From NCBI GenBank assembly GCA_049520515.1, contig JBEKPS010000001.1, positions 496,001 to 560,000 on the forward strand: DNA of 64,000 bases, read 5' to 3'. The first letter of the stretch is position 1; each line of letters begins with the position of its first letter. Below, piece by piece: positions 31,962 to 40,188 of the stretch. Both the position numbers and the translations under genes were made by a program. Under the pieces are notes generated by a model. The model saw only the letters and a program-made list of their open reading frames with translations. It ran no database searches and was not told the origin of the DNA. The stretch is from JAFAMS01 sp049520515. Its GTDB lineage: Bacteria > Vulcanimicrobiota > Vulcanimicrobiia > Vulcanimicrobiales > Vulcanimicrobiaceae.

Positions 31962-34105
31962 TCATCACGGGCAAACCCGGCAGCGGAAAGACGCGCGAGC
32001 TGCTCGCGCGCATTGCAGCCGCAGAGTTTCCGCGCGAGCGTTTGATCGTCGCCTCGCCGCATGCGCTTTCCGCCGCGCGCATCAGCGGCACGACGCTCGC
32101 CACGTATGCGTTTGAGGTCCTCGAGCACAATGCATTTGTCTCGGGACTCGCGCTCGAGCTCGGGCGGATCGAAGACGTCGATGCCGAGACGCACTTCCAA
32201 AATGCTGCGGCCTCGCTCTTCTCACTCGAATGGCTCGAGGTCGCAGAACCCGAGCTCAGCGACGATCTCGACTACGAGGTTGCGGGTCTGCGCGCACCAG
32301 AACGCTTCGCGCAAGCGGCGTACCGTTTGATTCGAAAACTGCGTGCCGCCGGAATTACGCCCAAGCGCTTTCTTGAAACCGCCTTGCACAAAGCGACCGA
32401 ATGGTACGCGAAACCACCGAATCTCGCGAACCCGGATCTGCTGATCGCCGCACGCCGCTATCGCGATTCGCTCAACGCCGACGGAGCGGAGCTCGAACGC
32501 CAGCGCCGCCGCGAAATCGATCTTGCCAAGATCCTCGAGAAAACGTACGTGATCTACGTCGCCGACAGCGAGTCGCGCGGCTGCTTGACCGACGTCGATG
32601 CGCTCGCCGAGGCGACGCGCGTCTTGGGCAGCGTAGCGGGTGCCGCGCAACATGCGCGCGAGCGGTGGCCGCTCGCCTTCATCGATGATGCACAGGACGC
32701 CACGCTCGGCGAGATCGGTTTCTTGCGCGCGCTGTATGGCAAGGAGCTGACGGGCGTCACGTTCGCCGGCGACCCGGATCAATCGACACGCACGTTCGCC
32801 GGCGCGCGGCCCGAACAGATCTTCACCGGGCGCGACGTCTTGCAGATGCCCGATCCGGCGGAACCGCGCGCCACGATCGTTGCGGCCGCGGGCGAATTCT
32901 TGCACGACCGGACGATCTTCACCGACCCGCAAGGGACGATCGCACTCCAACGCGTGGGCTCGCACGCAAAAGAGGCTGCCTTTATTGCGGCCGAGATTGC
33001 CAAGCTGCGCGAATCGGGCGCGCAACCCTCGTCGATCGCGATCCTCGTGCGCACATTGCGGTACGCGCGTCCGTACGTCGACGCACTGCTTGATGACGAC
33101 GTGCCCGTCACGCTGATCGGTGATCTCGACGTCCTCGGCTCGCGCGTCGTGCAAGATGCGCTCTCCCTCTTATGGGCGGTCGAGGATACCGCGCGGCACG
33201 ATTGGCTCTTGCGCGTACTGCAAACGCCGACGATGCGTCTCTCGGATGCGACGCTCGTAACGTTGTGCGGCGAGCCTTCCGATGCGCAAGCCCGGCTCTT
33301 TCCGCCCTCGGAAGCGGAGGCCGAAGGGGAACCGCGCGTGCGTTCGGATCGCAACCGCGACGTGCGTCTCGGACGCAACGTCATCGAGGGCGAACGCGAT
33401 ATGGATTTGGAGCCCGAGGCGCGCACGCGGCTCGAAGACTTTCGCATACGCCGCCTGCGGTGGCGCGAGATCGTTGCGGGCGCGCCGCTCGAAGATGCAG
33501 CCCGGCTGATCGTGACGGAAGGCGGCATCTTCGAGCCCGATCCCGGCGAGAATGGCGCACGCATCGCGCACCGCCGCGACCTGCTGGAACGCTTGATGGC
33601 ACGGATCACGCGCTACGCGCGCGGCGATCGCACCCGCACGCTCGGCGATTTGCTCACTTATCTCGAAAAGATCGCGAAATCCGAATGGCCGCAGTGCGAC
33701 CCCGGGCCAATCGAGCAGAACGGTGTCGTCGTCGCGCAGATCGATGCGATCAAAGGCTGCGCGTACGAATCGGTCTTCGTGCCGAATTTGCGCGCCGGCG
33801 CCTTTCCGCCGTACTGGGTGCCGGATGCATTCGTCTACACAACCGGCTCCGGAATCATTCCGAAAGACAACGTCGGCGATGCGCGCGCATCACGGACCGC
33901 AAAGTTCACGTGGTATCAGTATCAAGGCGGTAAGGTGCTCGAATCGCACGCGACCGAAGCGCGCCGGCTGCTCTACTGTGCGATGACGCGTGCGACGCAA
34001 CGCTGTTGGCTAACGGCCTGGGATCGGCCGACGCGCGGCATCTCCGCACCCGAGCTGCTCGCCGAGCTCGAACGTATCTCAATCTTTCGCACGCGGACGT
34101 GCTGA
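31958..34105 (+). CDS. UvrD/Rep-family (SF1) DNA helicase, short AddA-like
   Basis: A 715-aa helicase. Motif I MIITGKPGSGKTRELLA (5-12), motif II FIDDAQDATLGEIGFL (DDAQD in place of DEAQD, about 243), motif III VTFAGDPDQSTRTFAGARPE (about 271), a UvrD_C region with SSIAILVRTLRYARPYVDAL, VVVAQIDAIKGCAYESVFV (motif V) and RRLLYCAMTRATQRCW (motif VI). It is shorter than AddA (about 1200 aa) and lacks a fused nuclease, which the coupled upstream gene supplies. Role inferred as double-strand break processing. Confidence 0.9.
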   Translation: MIITGKPGSGKTRELLARIAAAEFPRERLIVASPHALSAARISGTTLATYAFEVLEHNAFVSGLALELGRIEDVDAETHFQNAAASLFSLEWLEVAEPELSDDLDYEVAGLRAPERFAQAAYRLIRKLRAAGITPKRFLETALHKATEWYAKPPNLANPDLLIAARRYRDSLNADGAELERQRRREIDLAKILEKTYVIYVADSESRGCLTDVDALAEATRVLGSVAGAAQHARERWPLAFIDDAQDATLGEIGFLRALYGKELTGVTFAGDPDQSTRTFAGARPEQIFTGRDVLQMPDPAEPRATIVAAAGEFLHDRTIFTDPQGTIALQRVGSHAKEAAFIAAEIAKLRESGAQPSSIAILVRTLRYARPYVDALLDDDVPVTLIGDLDVLGSRVVQDALSLLWAVEDTARHDWLLRVLQTPTMRLSDATLVTLCGEPSDAQARLFPPSEAEAEGEPRVRSDRNRDVRLGRNVIEGERDMDLEPEARTRLEDFRIRRLRWREIVAGAPLEDAARLIVTEGGIFEPDPGENGARIAHRRDLLERLMARITRYARGDRTRTLGDLLTYLEKIAKSEWPQCDPGPIEQNGVVVAQIDAIKGCAYESVFVPNLRAGAFPPYWVPDAFVYTTGSGIIPKDNVGDARASRTAKFTWYQYQGGKVLESHATEARRLLYCAMTRATQRCWLTAWDRPTRGISAPELLAELERISIFRTRTC

Positions 34106-35064
34106 AACTCGAAGTGCTCGCAACCGAGGAATACACGCGCTCGGTGCTTCCATACTCCGCGTCGCTGTGGGCCGAAGGGCGCAGTCTCGAACGCTACATC
34201 GGCGATCTCAAGGATCTCGCCAAGAGCGGCTTCGGTAAGCGCCGCTTTTCGATGCTCGGCGTGCGCGTCAACGGCGACGTCGCTAGCTCGTGCAAACGCT
34301 ACGAGCGTGATCTTCGCTGCGGCGATCGAATGCTGCGTGCAATCGGAATTGGTGCCGTCTTCACGCGCGAAGACTTTCGTGGCCAAGGGCTTGCAACGGC
34401 GATGCTCGCGGCGCTGCTCGATGAAGAACGCAAGAACGGAACGGATCTCGCAATTCTCTATTCGAACATTCGGCCGCATTTTTACGAGGAGATCGGCTTT
34501 CACGCGCTGCCCTCACGCATCTTCACGCTGCGCGCCGATTCGCTCGCTTTCGAGCGCATCAAGCCGGCGCACATCCGCGACGACGATTGGCCCGCAGTTG
34601 CGCGCTGCTTCGCGGCACTCGACGAACACCGCCAGTATGCATTACACCGCACGCCGCTCGTGTGGGAATTGATCCGCGCGCGACACCGCATTCAGCCCGA
34701 GCCCGGACACACCGTCAACCTCGCAATTCACGCGAATCGGCGGATTTTAGCCTATTGTTTGGGGCGCCGGGTCGTCAAAAGCGATGCCTTCGTGGTCGAT
34801 GAATTTTCTTTCGCGGGCGAGCAGCACGCGCATTTGATCCCTCCATTACTGCGGGCCGCTGCAGGCGACTTACGTCGCATCACCGGCTGGTTGCCGCCCT
34901 CTCCCGCGCGCGAAGTGTTGCCGCGCGGTACCGTGCGTGCGCGCCGCGATGCGATTTTGATGGTGGCACCGCTTTCGACGATTGCACGCGCGCGATGGAA
35001 AGCAGATGCACGCGACGTGTTACGCGCCGCGAGTGATCCCGTTTGGAGTACGGACTTGATGTAA
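34099..35064 (+). CDS. GNAT acetyltransferase, Eis-like
   Basis: About 321 aa. The GNAT core is at about 50-140: IGAVFTREDFRGQGLATAML (acetyl-CoA loop, xxGxGxA type), then LAILYSNIRPHFYEEIGFHA. A second GNAT-like half follows (about 180-320; LAIHANRRILAYCLGRRVVK). This two-lobed build resembles Eis-type enzymes. GTG at 34099 overlaps the helicase stop; the next codon is again CTG in a CTGA overlap. A repair-related role is not implied. Confidence 0.82.
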   Translation: MLKLEVLATEEYTRSVLPYSASLWAEGRSLERYIGDLKDLAKSGFGKRRFSMLGVRVNGDVASSCKRYERDLRCGDRMLRAIGIGAVFTREDFRGQGLATAMLAALLDEERKNGTDLAILYSNIRPHFYEEIGFHALPSRIFTLRADSLAFERIKPAHIRDDDWPAVARCFAALDEHRQYALHRTPLVWELIRARHRIQPEPGHTVNLAIHANRRILAYCLGRRVVKSDAFVVDEFSFAGEQHAHLIPPLLRAAAGDLRRITGWLPPSPAREVLPRGTVRARRDAILMVAPLSTIARARWKADARDVLRAASDPVWSTDLM

Positions 35065-35129
35065 TCGGCGCAATCATTAGACAATTGCCCGATGCAACTC
35101 ATTCTCAAATCATTACACTTATATGTGTT

Positions 35130-35543
35130 ATGTACGAACGCAATTATTCAGAGCCGTATGTCGGTCCTCAAGTTCCCTATTCCACGCAAGGCCTAGCAGT
35201 TATTACGATTATTGTCGCAATGTTAGCGGCTTTCGCATTCGTGCCGGCGCGCGATCCGAGTAAAGTCATACCTGGCGTCGCGTGCTCGGTGCTGTCCGAG
35301 ACGGAAATCAGTTCCGTCGTTGGAACACCGGTGCGACTGTCGCCAACCACCGGCACCCTCTGCCGCTACGTTGCGACAGAAGCCTCAAACGAGCGTAGCG
35401 TGATGGTGATTGCGACCCGTGAAGTTACACCGCATCCGCGCGTAGCTTACACGGTCGACGTCGTCGAACCGAGTCCGCAACTCGCGAGCTATGAAAAAAG
35501 TCGCCTGGTTGCTCTGATTCCGGGACACGTGGCGCAGAGGTAA
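35130..35543 (+). CDS. hypothetical membrane-anchored protein
   Basis: About 137 aa: a short polar N-terminus (MYERNYSEPYVGPQVPY), one TM helix (GLAVITIIVAMLAAFAFVPA) and an extracytoplasmic domain of about 85 residues with two Cys (VACSVLSETEI, GTLCRYVATEA) that may form a disulfide. This shape recalls small DUF3558-like domains, but I do not assign it. The preceding 65 bp are AT-rich and probably hold the promoter. Confidence 0.6.
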   Translation: MYERNYSEPYVGPQVPYSTQGLAVITIIVAMLAAFAFVPARDPSKVIPGVACSVLSETEISSVVGTPVRLSPTTGTLCRYVATEASNERSVMVIATREVTPHPRVAYTVDVVEPSPQLASYEKSRLVALIPGHVAQR

Positions 35544-35552
35544 TCTCGGCTC

Positions 35553-36050
35553 GTGGAGATTCGTCCTATCGCGCCGGATGACGGCGATGCTTATCGGATG
35601 ATCCTCGAAGACACGAGCGAGGAAGATCGGTACTGCCGTTTCTTCCATGCCGTCGATCATTTTGAACCCGAATTCATCGAAGAGTCGGTCGCCCGACCCG
35701 ATGCAATCGGGTTCATTGCTTTTGATGGCGCAGAGCCGCTCGGCACGGCGCACGCGATTCCGATCGACGGCGGTCTCGCAGAGCTCGCCATCATCGTCGC
35801 CAAGAGCGGCCGGCGCCAGGGCGTCGCACGCGCACTGCTCGAGCGCGTCGTCGAAGAAGCGCGCAAACGGGGCGTCGGCGAGCTGCTCGGTTACGCACTA
35901 CGTATCAACGTCCCGTTCTCGATGCTGGCGCGTGGATTCGGAATGATTCCCGATCAAATGTCCGACGGCGCCACGGTCACGTGGAGACTCGCATTACGCC
36001 CAACGACGGTTACGACTAAGACCAGCGACTTTTCGAGGGTTGAGTGGTAA
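35553..36050 (+). CDS. GNAT family N-acetyltransferase
   Basis: A 165-aa single-domain acetyltransferase: VEIRPIAPDDGDAYRMILED at the start, ELAIIVAKSGRRQGVARALL (acetyl-CoA pyrophosphate loop R-R-Q-G-V-A) and LLGYALRINVPFSMLARGFG, where the family's N..M....GF element lies. It resembles the acetyltransferase domain fused to protein acetyltransferase Pat/acyl-CoA synthetases. GTG at 35553. Substrate unknown. Confidence 0.85.
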   Translation: MEIRPIAPDDGDAYRMILEDTSEEDRYCRFFHAVDHFEPEFIEESVARPDAIGFIAFDGAEPLGTAHAIPIDGGLAELAIIVAKSGRRQGVARALLERVVEEARKRGVGELLGYALRINVPFSMLARGFGMIPDQMSDGATVTWRLALRPTTVTTKTSDFSRVEW

Positions 36051-36059
36051 TAATGGGTC

Positions 36060-37052
36060 ATGGAAAACATCAACGTCTCAACCACGGGGATCCGCATCTC
36101 GCGCATCGGCCTAGGAACGTGGGCTATGGGCGGTTGGATGTGGGGCGGCGCTGACGACGCCGCATCAATAGAAACAATTCATCACGCGCTGGATCTCGGC
36201 ATCACGCTGATCGATACCGCGCCTGCATACGGACAGGGACATTCTGAAGAAGTTGTCGGGCGCGCGCTCGCAGGAAAGCGCGATGGCGTGACCATCGCAA
36301 CAAAGGTCGGGCTTGCGTGGGACGAGCACGGCAACGTGCATCGTGACGCATCGCGCGCGCGAATCATGAAAGAGATCGACGATTCGCTGCGGCGCTTGCA
36401 GACCGATCACGTCGACATCTATCAAGTGCATTGGCCGGATCCGGCAACACCGATCGACGAGACGGCCGAGGCGATGGGGCGTTTGTTGGGCGCGGGAAAG
36501 ATTCGCGCGATCGGCGTGAGCAATTTCTCGCCGGCGCAAATGGACGCGTTTCGCAACGTAGCGCCGCTTCACACCGTTCAGCCGCCGTACAATTTGTTCG
36601 AGCGCGCAGCCGAAACGAGCGTGCTGCCATACGCACGCGCGCAAGGCCTCACCGCACTCACCTATGGCGTCCTGTGCCGCGGTCTCCTAAGTGGAAAGAT
36701 GAACGCGGACACGAAATTCAGCGGCGACGATCTGCGTCGCGTCGATCCAAAATTTACGCAGCCGCGTTACCCGCAATATCTGAACGCGGTGAAACGCTTA
36801 GACGAGCTTGCACGCGCGCGCTACGGAAAAGGTGTCATCGATCTCGCCGTTCGCTGGACGCTCGACCAACCCGGTGTCGGCGCGGTGCTCTGGGGCGCAC
36901 GCCGTCCCGATCAGCTCGATGCGATCGAGGGCGCGTTCGGATTCGACCTCGATCAAAGCGCGCTCGCTGACATCAAGCGGATTTTGAGCGAAGAGATTCA
37001 CGACCCGGTTGGGCCCGAGTTCATGGCCCCACCCGAAACGGCGGTGGTGTAA
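36060..37052 (+). CDS. aldo/keto reductase
   Basis: A 330-aa TIM-barrel NADP-dependent oxidoreductase. The tetrad is visible: Asp and Tyr in LIDTAPAYGQGHSEEVVGRA, Lys in TIATKVGLAW and His in VDIYQVHWPDP. Cofactor region: VGAVLWGARRPDQLDAI. The YajO/YhdN-like group fits (IGLGTWAMGGWMWGG). It is the first of two oxidoreductase genes 1 nt apart. Confidence 0.93.
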   Translation: MENINVSTTGIRISRIGLGTWAMGGWMWGGADDAASIETIHHALDLGITLIDTAPAYGQGHSEEVVGRALAGKRDGVTIATKVGLAWDEHGNVHRDASRARIMKEIDDSLRRLQTDHVDIYQVHWPDPATPIDETAEAMGRLLGAGKIRAIGVSNFSPAQMDAFRNVAPLHTVQPPYNLFERAAETSVLPYARAQGLTALTYGVLCRGLLSGKMNADTKFSGDDLRRVDPKFTQPRYPQYLNAVKRLDELARARYGKGVIDLAVRWTLDQPGVGAVLWGARRPDQLDAIEGAFGFDLDQSALADIKRILSEEIHDPVGPEFMAPPETAVV

Positions 37053-37053
37053 C

Positions 37054-37914
37054 ATGCGCGTCGGAATCGCCGGCCTCGGCAAAATGGGCAGCGCGTTTGC
37101 CGAGAATCTCATCGGCAAGAAACATCAGGTCAAAGTTTGGGATCGGTCCGCCGAGCACGTGCAACGGCTCGTCGCGCTCGGGGCCGAGTCCGCGGCATCC
37201 CCCGAAGAGCTCGTCCAAGGGCTGGATGCGGTTTTGGTGATGCTGTGGGACGACAACGCGGCACGCGAGATCACGCTCGGCCGCATCATTCCGGCGGCGA
37301 CGCCGCCGACCGTCGTTATCGAAATGTCGACGCTCTCGCCGGCGATGTATCAAACGCTGGGCCAGGCCGCCGAGCGCAAGGGCCTCGAGTTTCTTGCATC
37401 ACCGGTACTCGGCAGCGTCGACCTCGCACGCACCGGCAAACTGACGGTCCTCGCCAGTGGCGAACAAAAACCGTACGAGCGCGTGCGGGATCTCCTCGGT
37501 GCGCTCGGCAGGACGATGTTGGTAGGCCCGGTCGGCTCGAGCGCCTTCCTCAAGCTCGCGAACAATTCGATCATCGGGATCGTCGCAGAATCAATGCGGG
37601 AGCTGCTGCGCTTGTGCGTGCAAGCCGGTATCGATGAAAGCATCGCGATCGACTCCCTGAGCGGCGCATTTGACCGCATCGCAGATTCGAAGGTCAAACA
37701 GCTGCACGAGCACGACACGGAACCGCGCTTTTCGCTTGGCGCGCTCTACAAAGATCTGCTTCTGGCGCGTGAAGCGGGCGCGCATGTTAACGTGCCGTTG
37801 CCGCTACTCGATACCGTCATTCCATCCGTGAAACACGGAATCGACGAAGGCTTAGCCGATCGCGATTACATCGCGCTTGTCTTTGCCGACGGCAATCTCG
37901 CCACCGCGCGCTGA
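37054..37914 (+). CDS. NAD(P)-dependent beta-hydroxyacid dehydrogenase (3-hydroxyisobutyrate dehydrogenase family)
   Basis: A 286-aa protein: MRVGIAGLGKMGSAFAENLI (Rossmann GxGxxG), DAVLVMLWDDNAAREI, SPVLGSVDLARTGKLTVLAS (substrate loop) and SAFLKLANNSIIGIVAESMR with the catalytic Lys. The C-terminal helical domain (FSLGALYKDLLLAREAGAHV) is standard. It might be a glyoxylate/succinic semialdehyde reductase or HIBADH. Its TGA abuts the TCA (stop) of the convergent epimerase gene. Confidence 0.9.
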   Translation: MRVGIAGLGKMGSAFAENLIGKKHQVKVWDRSAEHVQRLVALGAESAASPEELVQGLDAVLVMLWDDNAAREITLGRIIPAATPPTVVIEMSTLSPAMYQTLGQAAERKGLEFLASPVLGSVDLARTGKLTVLASGEQKPYERVRDLLGALGRTMLVGPVGSSAFLKLANNSIIGIVAESMRELLRLCVQAGIDESIAIDSLSGAFDRIADSKVKQLHEHDTEPRFSLGALYKDLLLAREAGAHVNVPLPLLDTVIPSVKHGIDEGLADRDYIALVFADGNLATAR

Positions 37915-38853
37915 TCAGACTGGCTCGGATGCCGGCTGGAATGCGCCCGGCGCTGCCTTTCCGATGGCGATCGTGTACTCTTCGAGAATCGAGTCGACGC
38001 TTTCTTCGGGCGCAAAATCCGGGACCGCAGCCTGGAATTTGCGGCTGTCGACGCGCGATTGCCGCTGCGGAACCTGCGCTTCCATATCGGACCGCACGCC
38101 GCCGGGCCGAATCATGAACTTCCCTTTGGCGCCGGTGAGCCGAACGAGACCGTCGAGCAACTGACGCCACGTAAAATACCCGCCGCTGATATTGTACGCA
38201 CCGCTTTTCTTGAGCGTCAGCGCAGATCCAAAGCCTCTGGCGAGATCGCGCACGCCGATGAAATCGCTCCCTGAGGTCTCCAGCGCTTCGTCCGATTCGA
38301 AGATGAACGTTGCGCCGCGAACCATGTCGTTGTAGAGCATGTCGAGCGTTTGAAACTTGCCACGCGATGCGGAAAGAACGGCTGGAATGCGCAAGGCGAT
38401 GCCGACACCGCGTCCGTCACGCTCGCAGACTGCGCCGACCTGAAATTCATTGATGTACTTGCCCATGTCGAACCACGACGACGTCGGCTGGACCGGCGTT
38501 TCTTCCGTCGCCGGCTCGTTCGAAACGCCGTAGACCATTTGACTGCTGGCCAACACGAACGGTCCGCGCTCCCACATATCGAGCAGCGTGCCCGTCCCGA
38601 GAACGTCGCTGGTGACGACCATGTTGCGCCGCTTCGTGCGCGTGCAGGCCAGATGAATGATGCCGCCGTCGGCGCTCTGGATGTGGCGATGCAGCGTTCC
38701 GAACGCATAAAGCTCGGCGGAAACGTTGCTGGCGCCTTCGACGATCGCCGGCCGCCGTGCGTGCGCCGTGACCTCATAACCGCGCGAAAGCACCTCGCGC
38801 ACAACAAAGGGACCGCACGTGCCGGTGGCCCCAGTCACGAGTATGCGGCTCAC
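37915..38853 (-). CDS. NAD-dependent epimerase/dehydratase-like protein with altered active site
   Basis: A 312-aa extended SDR: RILVTGATGTCGPFVVREVL (GxxGxxG) at the N-terminus, ADGGIIHLACTR, and SSQMVYGVSNEPATEETPVQ. Where YxxxK is expected the sequence is WFDMGKYINEFQVG, with Phe in place of the catalytic Tyr and Lys kept. A C-terminal substrate domain follows (SGAYNISGGYFTWRQLLDGL). The Phe suggests altered or lost redox chemistry. Substrate unknown. Confidence 0.82.
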   Translation of the reverse strand: MSRILVTGATGTCGPFVVREVLSRGYEVTAHARRPAIVEGASNVSAELYAFGTLHRHIQSADGGIIHLACTRTKRRNMVVTSDVLGTGTLLDMWERGPFVLASSQMVYGVSNEPATEETPVQPTSSWFDMGKYINEFQVGAVCERDGRGVGIALRIPAVLSASRGKFQTLDMLYNDMVRGATFIFESDEALETSGSDFIGVRDLARGFGSALTLKKSGAYNISGGYFTWRQLLDGLVRLTGAKGKFMIRPGGVRSDMEAQVPQRQSRVDSRKFQAAVPDFAPEESVDSILEEYTIAIGKAAPGAFQPASEPV

Positions 38854-38874
38854 GTCAAACGAGACTCCGGGAAG

Positions 38875-39132
38875 CTAGTTGCTTTTAATTGCGAGCGTAA
38901 CGCCGGAGACGTTTCCGGAATAGTTCAAAGCCGCGCCTTTGACCGTCGCCCCTGGAGATCCAACCGGAACACCGGCGTGTTGCGGCGGATCCAGCAGCTC
39001 GGGAACTTGGACGGACGGGGGCGTTTGGATTGCGACCTTGTTCGATGCATTGACCGCCGGCAGCGCACCGGTCGTAAGGGGCGTCGCTTTATAGGCGGTG
39101 CTAATCTGCAGCGAAATCGTTGATATAGCCAC
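38875..39132 (-). CDS. small hypothetical protein
   Basis: An 85-aa polar protein starting MAISTISLQISTAYKATPLT, Ser/Thr/Pro/Val-rich, no TM or Cys. It lies between the epimerase and the PGDH-like gene on the same strand. The low-complexity, beta-prone composition suggests a structural or secreted protein, but no export signal is visible. No family recognised. Confidence 0.45.
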   Translation of the reverse strand: MAISTISLQISTAYKATPLTTGALPAVNASNKVAIQTPPSVQVPELLDPPQHAGVPVGSPGATVKGAALNYSGNVSGVTLAIKSN

Positions 39133-39180
39133 GGTTTTGCCTCATAGGTAAATTTCTGGGCCGACCGCCCGCTCCCTCTG

Positions 39181-40176
39181 CTAAGGGGCCTTCACTCGTT
39201 TTCGGGGATTGTTGACGATCGTCTTAGGAAATTCGCCCGCAAGGACGGCCAGGGTATTGTCGACAGCCATCTGCAGCATCGCGCCCTTTGCCTCGCTGCT
39301 GACGCCCGCCATGTGCGGCGTCATGATCAGGTTGTCGAGCTCGAAGAGCGGATTGTCGGCATTGATCGGCTCTTTATCGAACACATCGAGCGCCGCGCCG
39401 GCAATAACGCTCGCTTTGAGCCCTTTGTAGAGTGCAGCCTCGTCCACGATGCCGCCGCGCGACGTATTGATCAAGTAGGCGGAATCTTTCATCAGCTCGA
39501 GCTCACGCGTCGAAATCAAATCCTTCGTTTTCGGCGTGAGCGGCACGTGCAGCGACACGAAATCAGCTGTCCGCAGCAGCTCGTCGAGCTCGACGTACGT
39601 TGCCCCCAACTCCTTCGGCGCAAAATCACCGAGGATGTCGTTGTAGAGAATCTTCATACCCAGCGGCGCGGCGATGCGCGCGAGCGTCTGGCCAATGTTG
39701 TTGAAGCCGACGATGCCGAGCGTTTTTCCGAGCGGCGAATTGCCGTTGATGAGGCCGCGCTCCCATTTTTTGCGGCGCGTGACGATATCCGACCATACCA
39801 GCTGCCGCGCGAGCGCGAACACCATCCCCAGCGCGAATTCCGCAACTGCAACATTGTTGGCGCCCGGCGTCGTCGCAACGGCAATACCAAGCTCATCGCA
39901 TGCCGCGGTATCGATCGCGTCGTAACCGACGCCCGAACGCGCAAGAATTTCGAGCTTGTCCGCGCTTTGCAACGCCTTGCGTGTAAAGCGATCGGTGCCG
40001 CACACCCAGCCGCGTACGCCCGGCATGAACGCGGCGACTTCGTCTTCGGTGAGCGGCCGCGGAACCGTGTGCACGTTAATCTTATAGCCGGCATCCGTGA
40101 AGCGTTTGAGCTGCTCGTGACCGCCGGGAGTCGTGTCGAGCAGGGAGAGCGTGATCATGACGTCGCAGGCTGGCAT
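39181..40176 (-). CDS. D-isomer-specific 2-hydroxyacid dehydrogenase (phosphoglycerate dehydrogenase-like)
   Basis: About 331 aa (325 from the alternative ATG at 40158). Catalytic domain: LEILARSGVGYDAIDTAACD; Rossmann domain: LGIVGFNNIGQTLARIAAPL; LHVPLTPKTKDLIS; YLINTSRGGIVDEAALYKGL (Arg and Asp/Glu); and LIMTPHMAGVSSEAKGAM (catalytic His). No C-terminal ACT domain, so the short form. It might be SerA or a related reductase. The start is only about 12 bp from the divergent threonine dehydratase start. Confidence 0.9.
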   Translation of the reverse strand: MPACDVMITLSLLDTTPGGHEQLKRFTDAGYKINVHTVPRPLTEDEVAAFMPGVRGWVCGTDRFTRKALQSADKLEILARSGVGYDAIDTAACDELGIAVATTPGANNVAVAEFALGMVFALARQLVWSDIVTRRKKWERGLINGNSPLGKTLGIVGFNNIGQTLARIAAPLGMKILYNDILGDFAPKELGATYVELDELLRTADFVSLHVPLTPKTKDLISTRELELMKDSAYLINTSRGGIVDEAALYKGLKASVIAGAALDVFDKEPINADNPLFELDNLIMTPHMAGVSSEAKGAMLQMAVDNTLAVLAGEFPKTIVNNPRKRVKAP

Positions 40177-40188
40177 GTGTCCAGGGTA

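Noticed and set aside
39313..40188. Long upstream extension of the threonine dehydratase frame
   Set aside because: It is the antisense shadow of the PGDH-like gene; the enzyme's conserved N-terminus begins at 40189.
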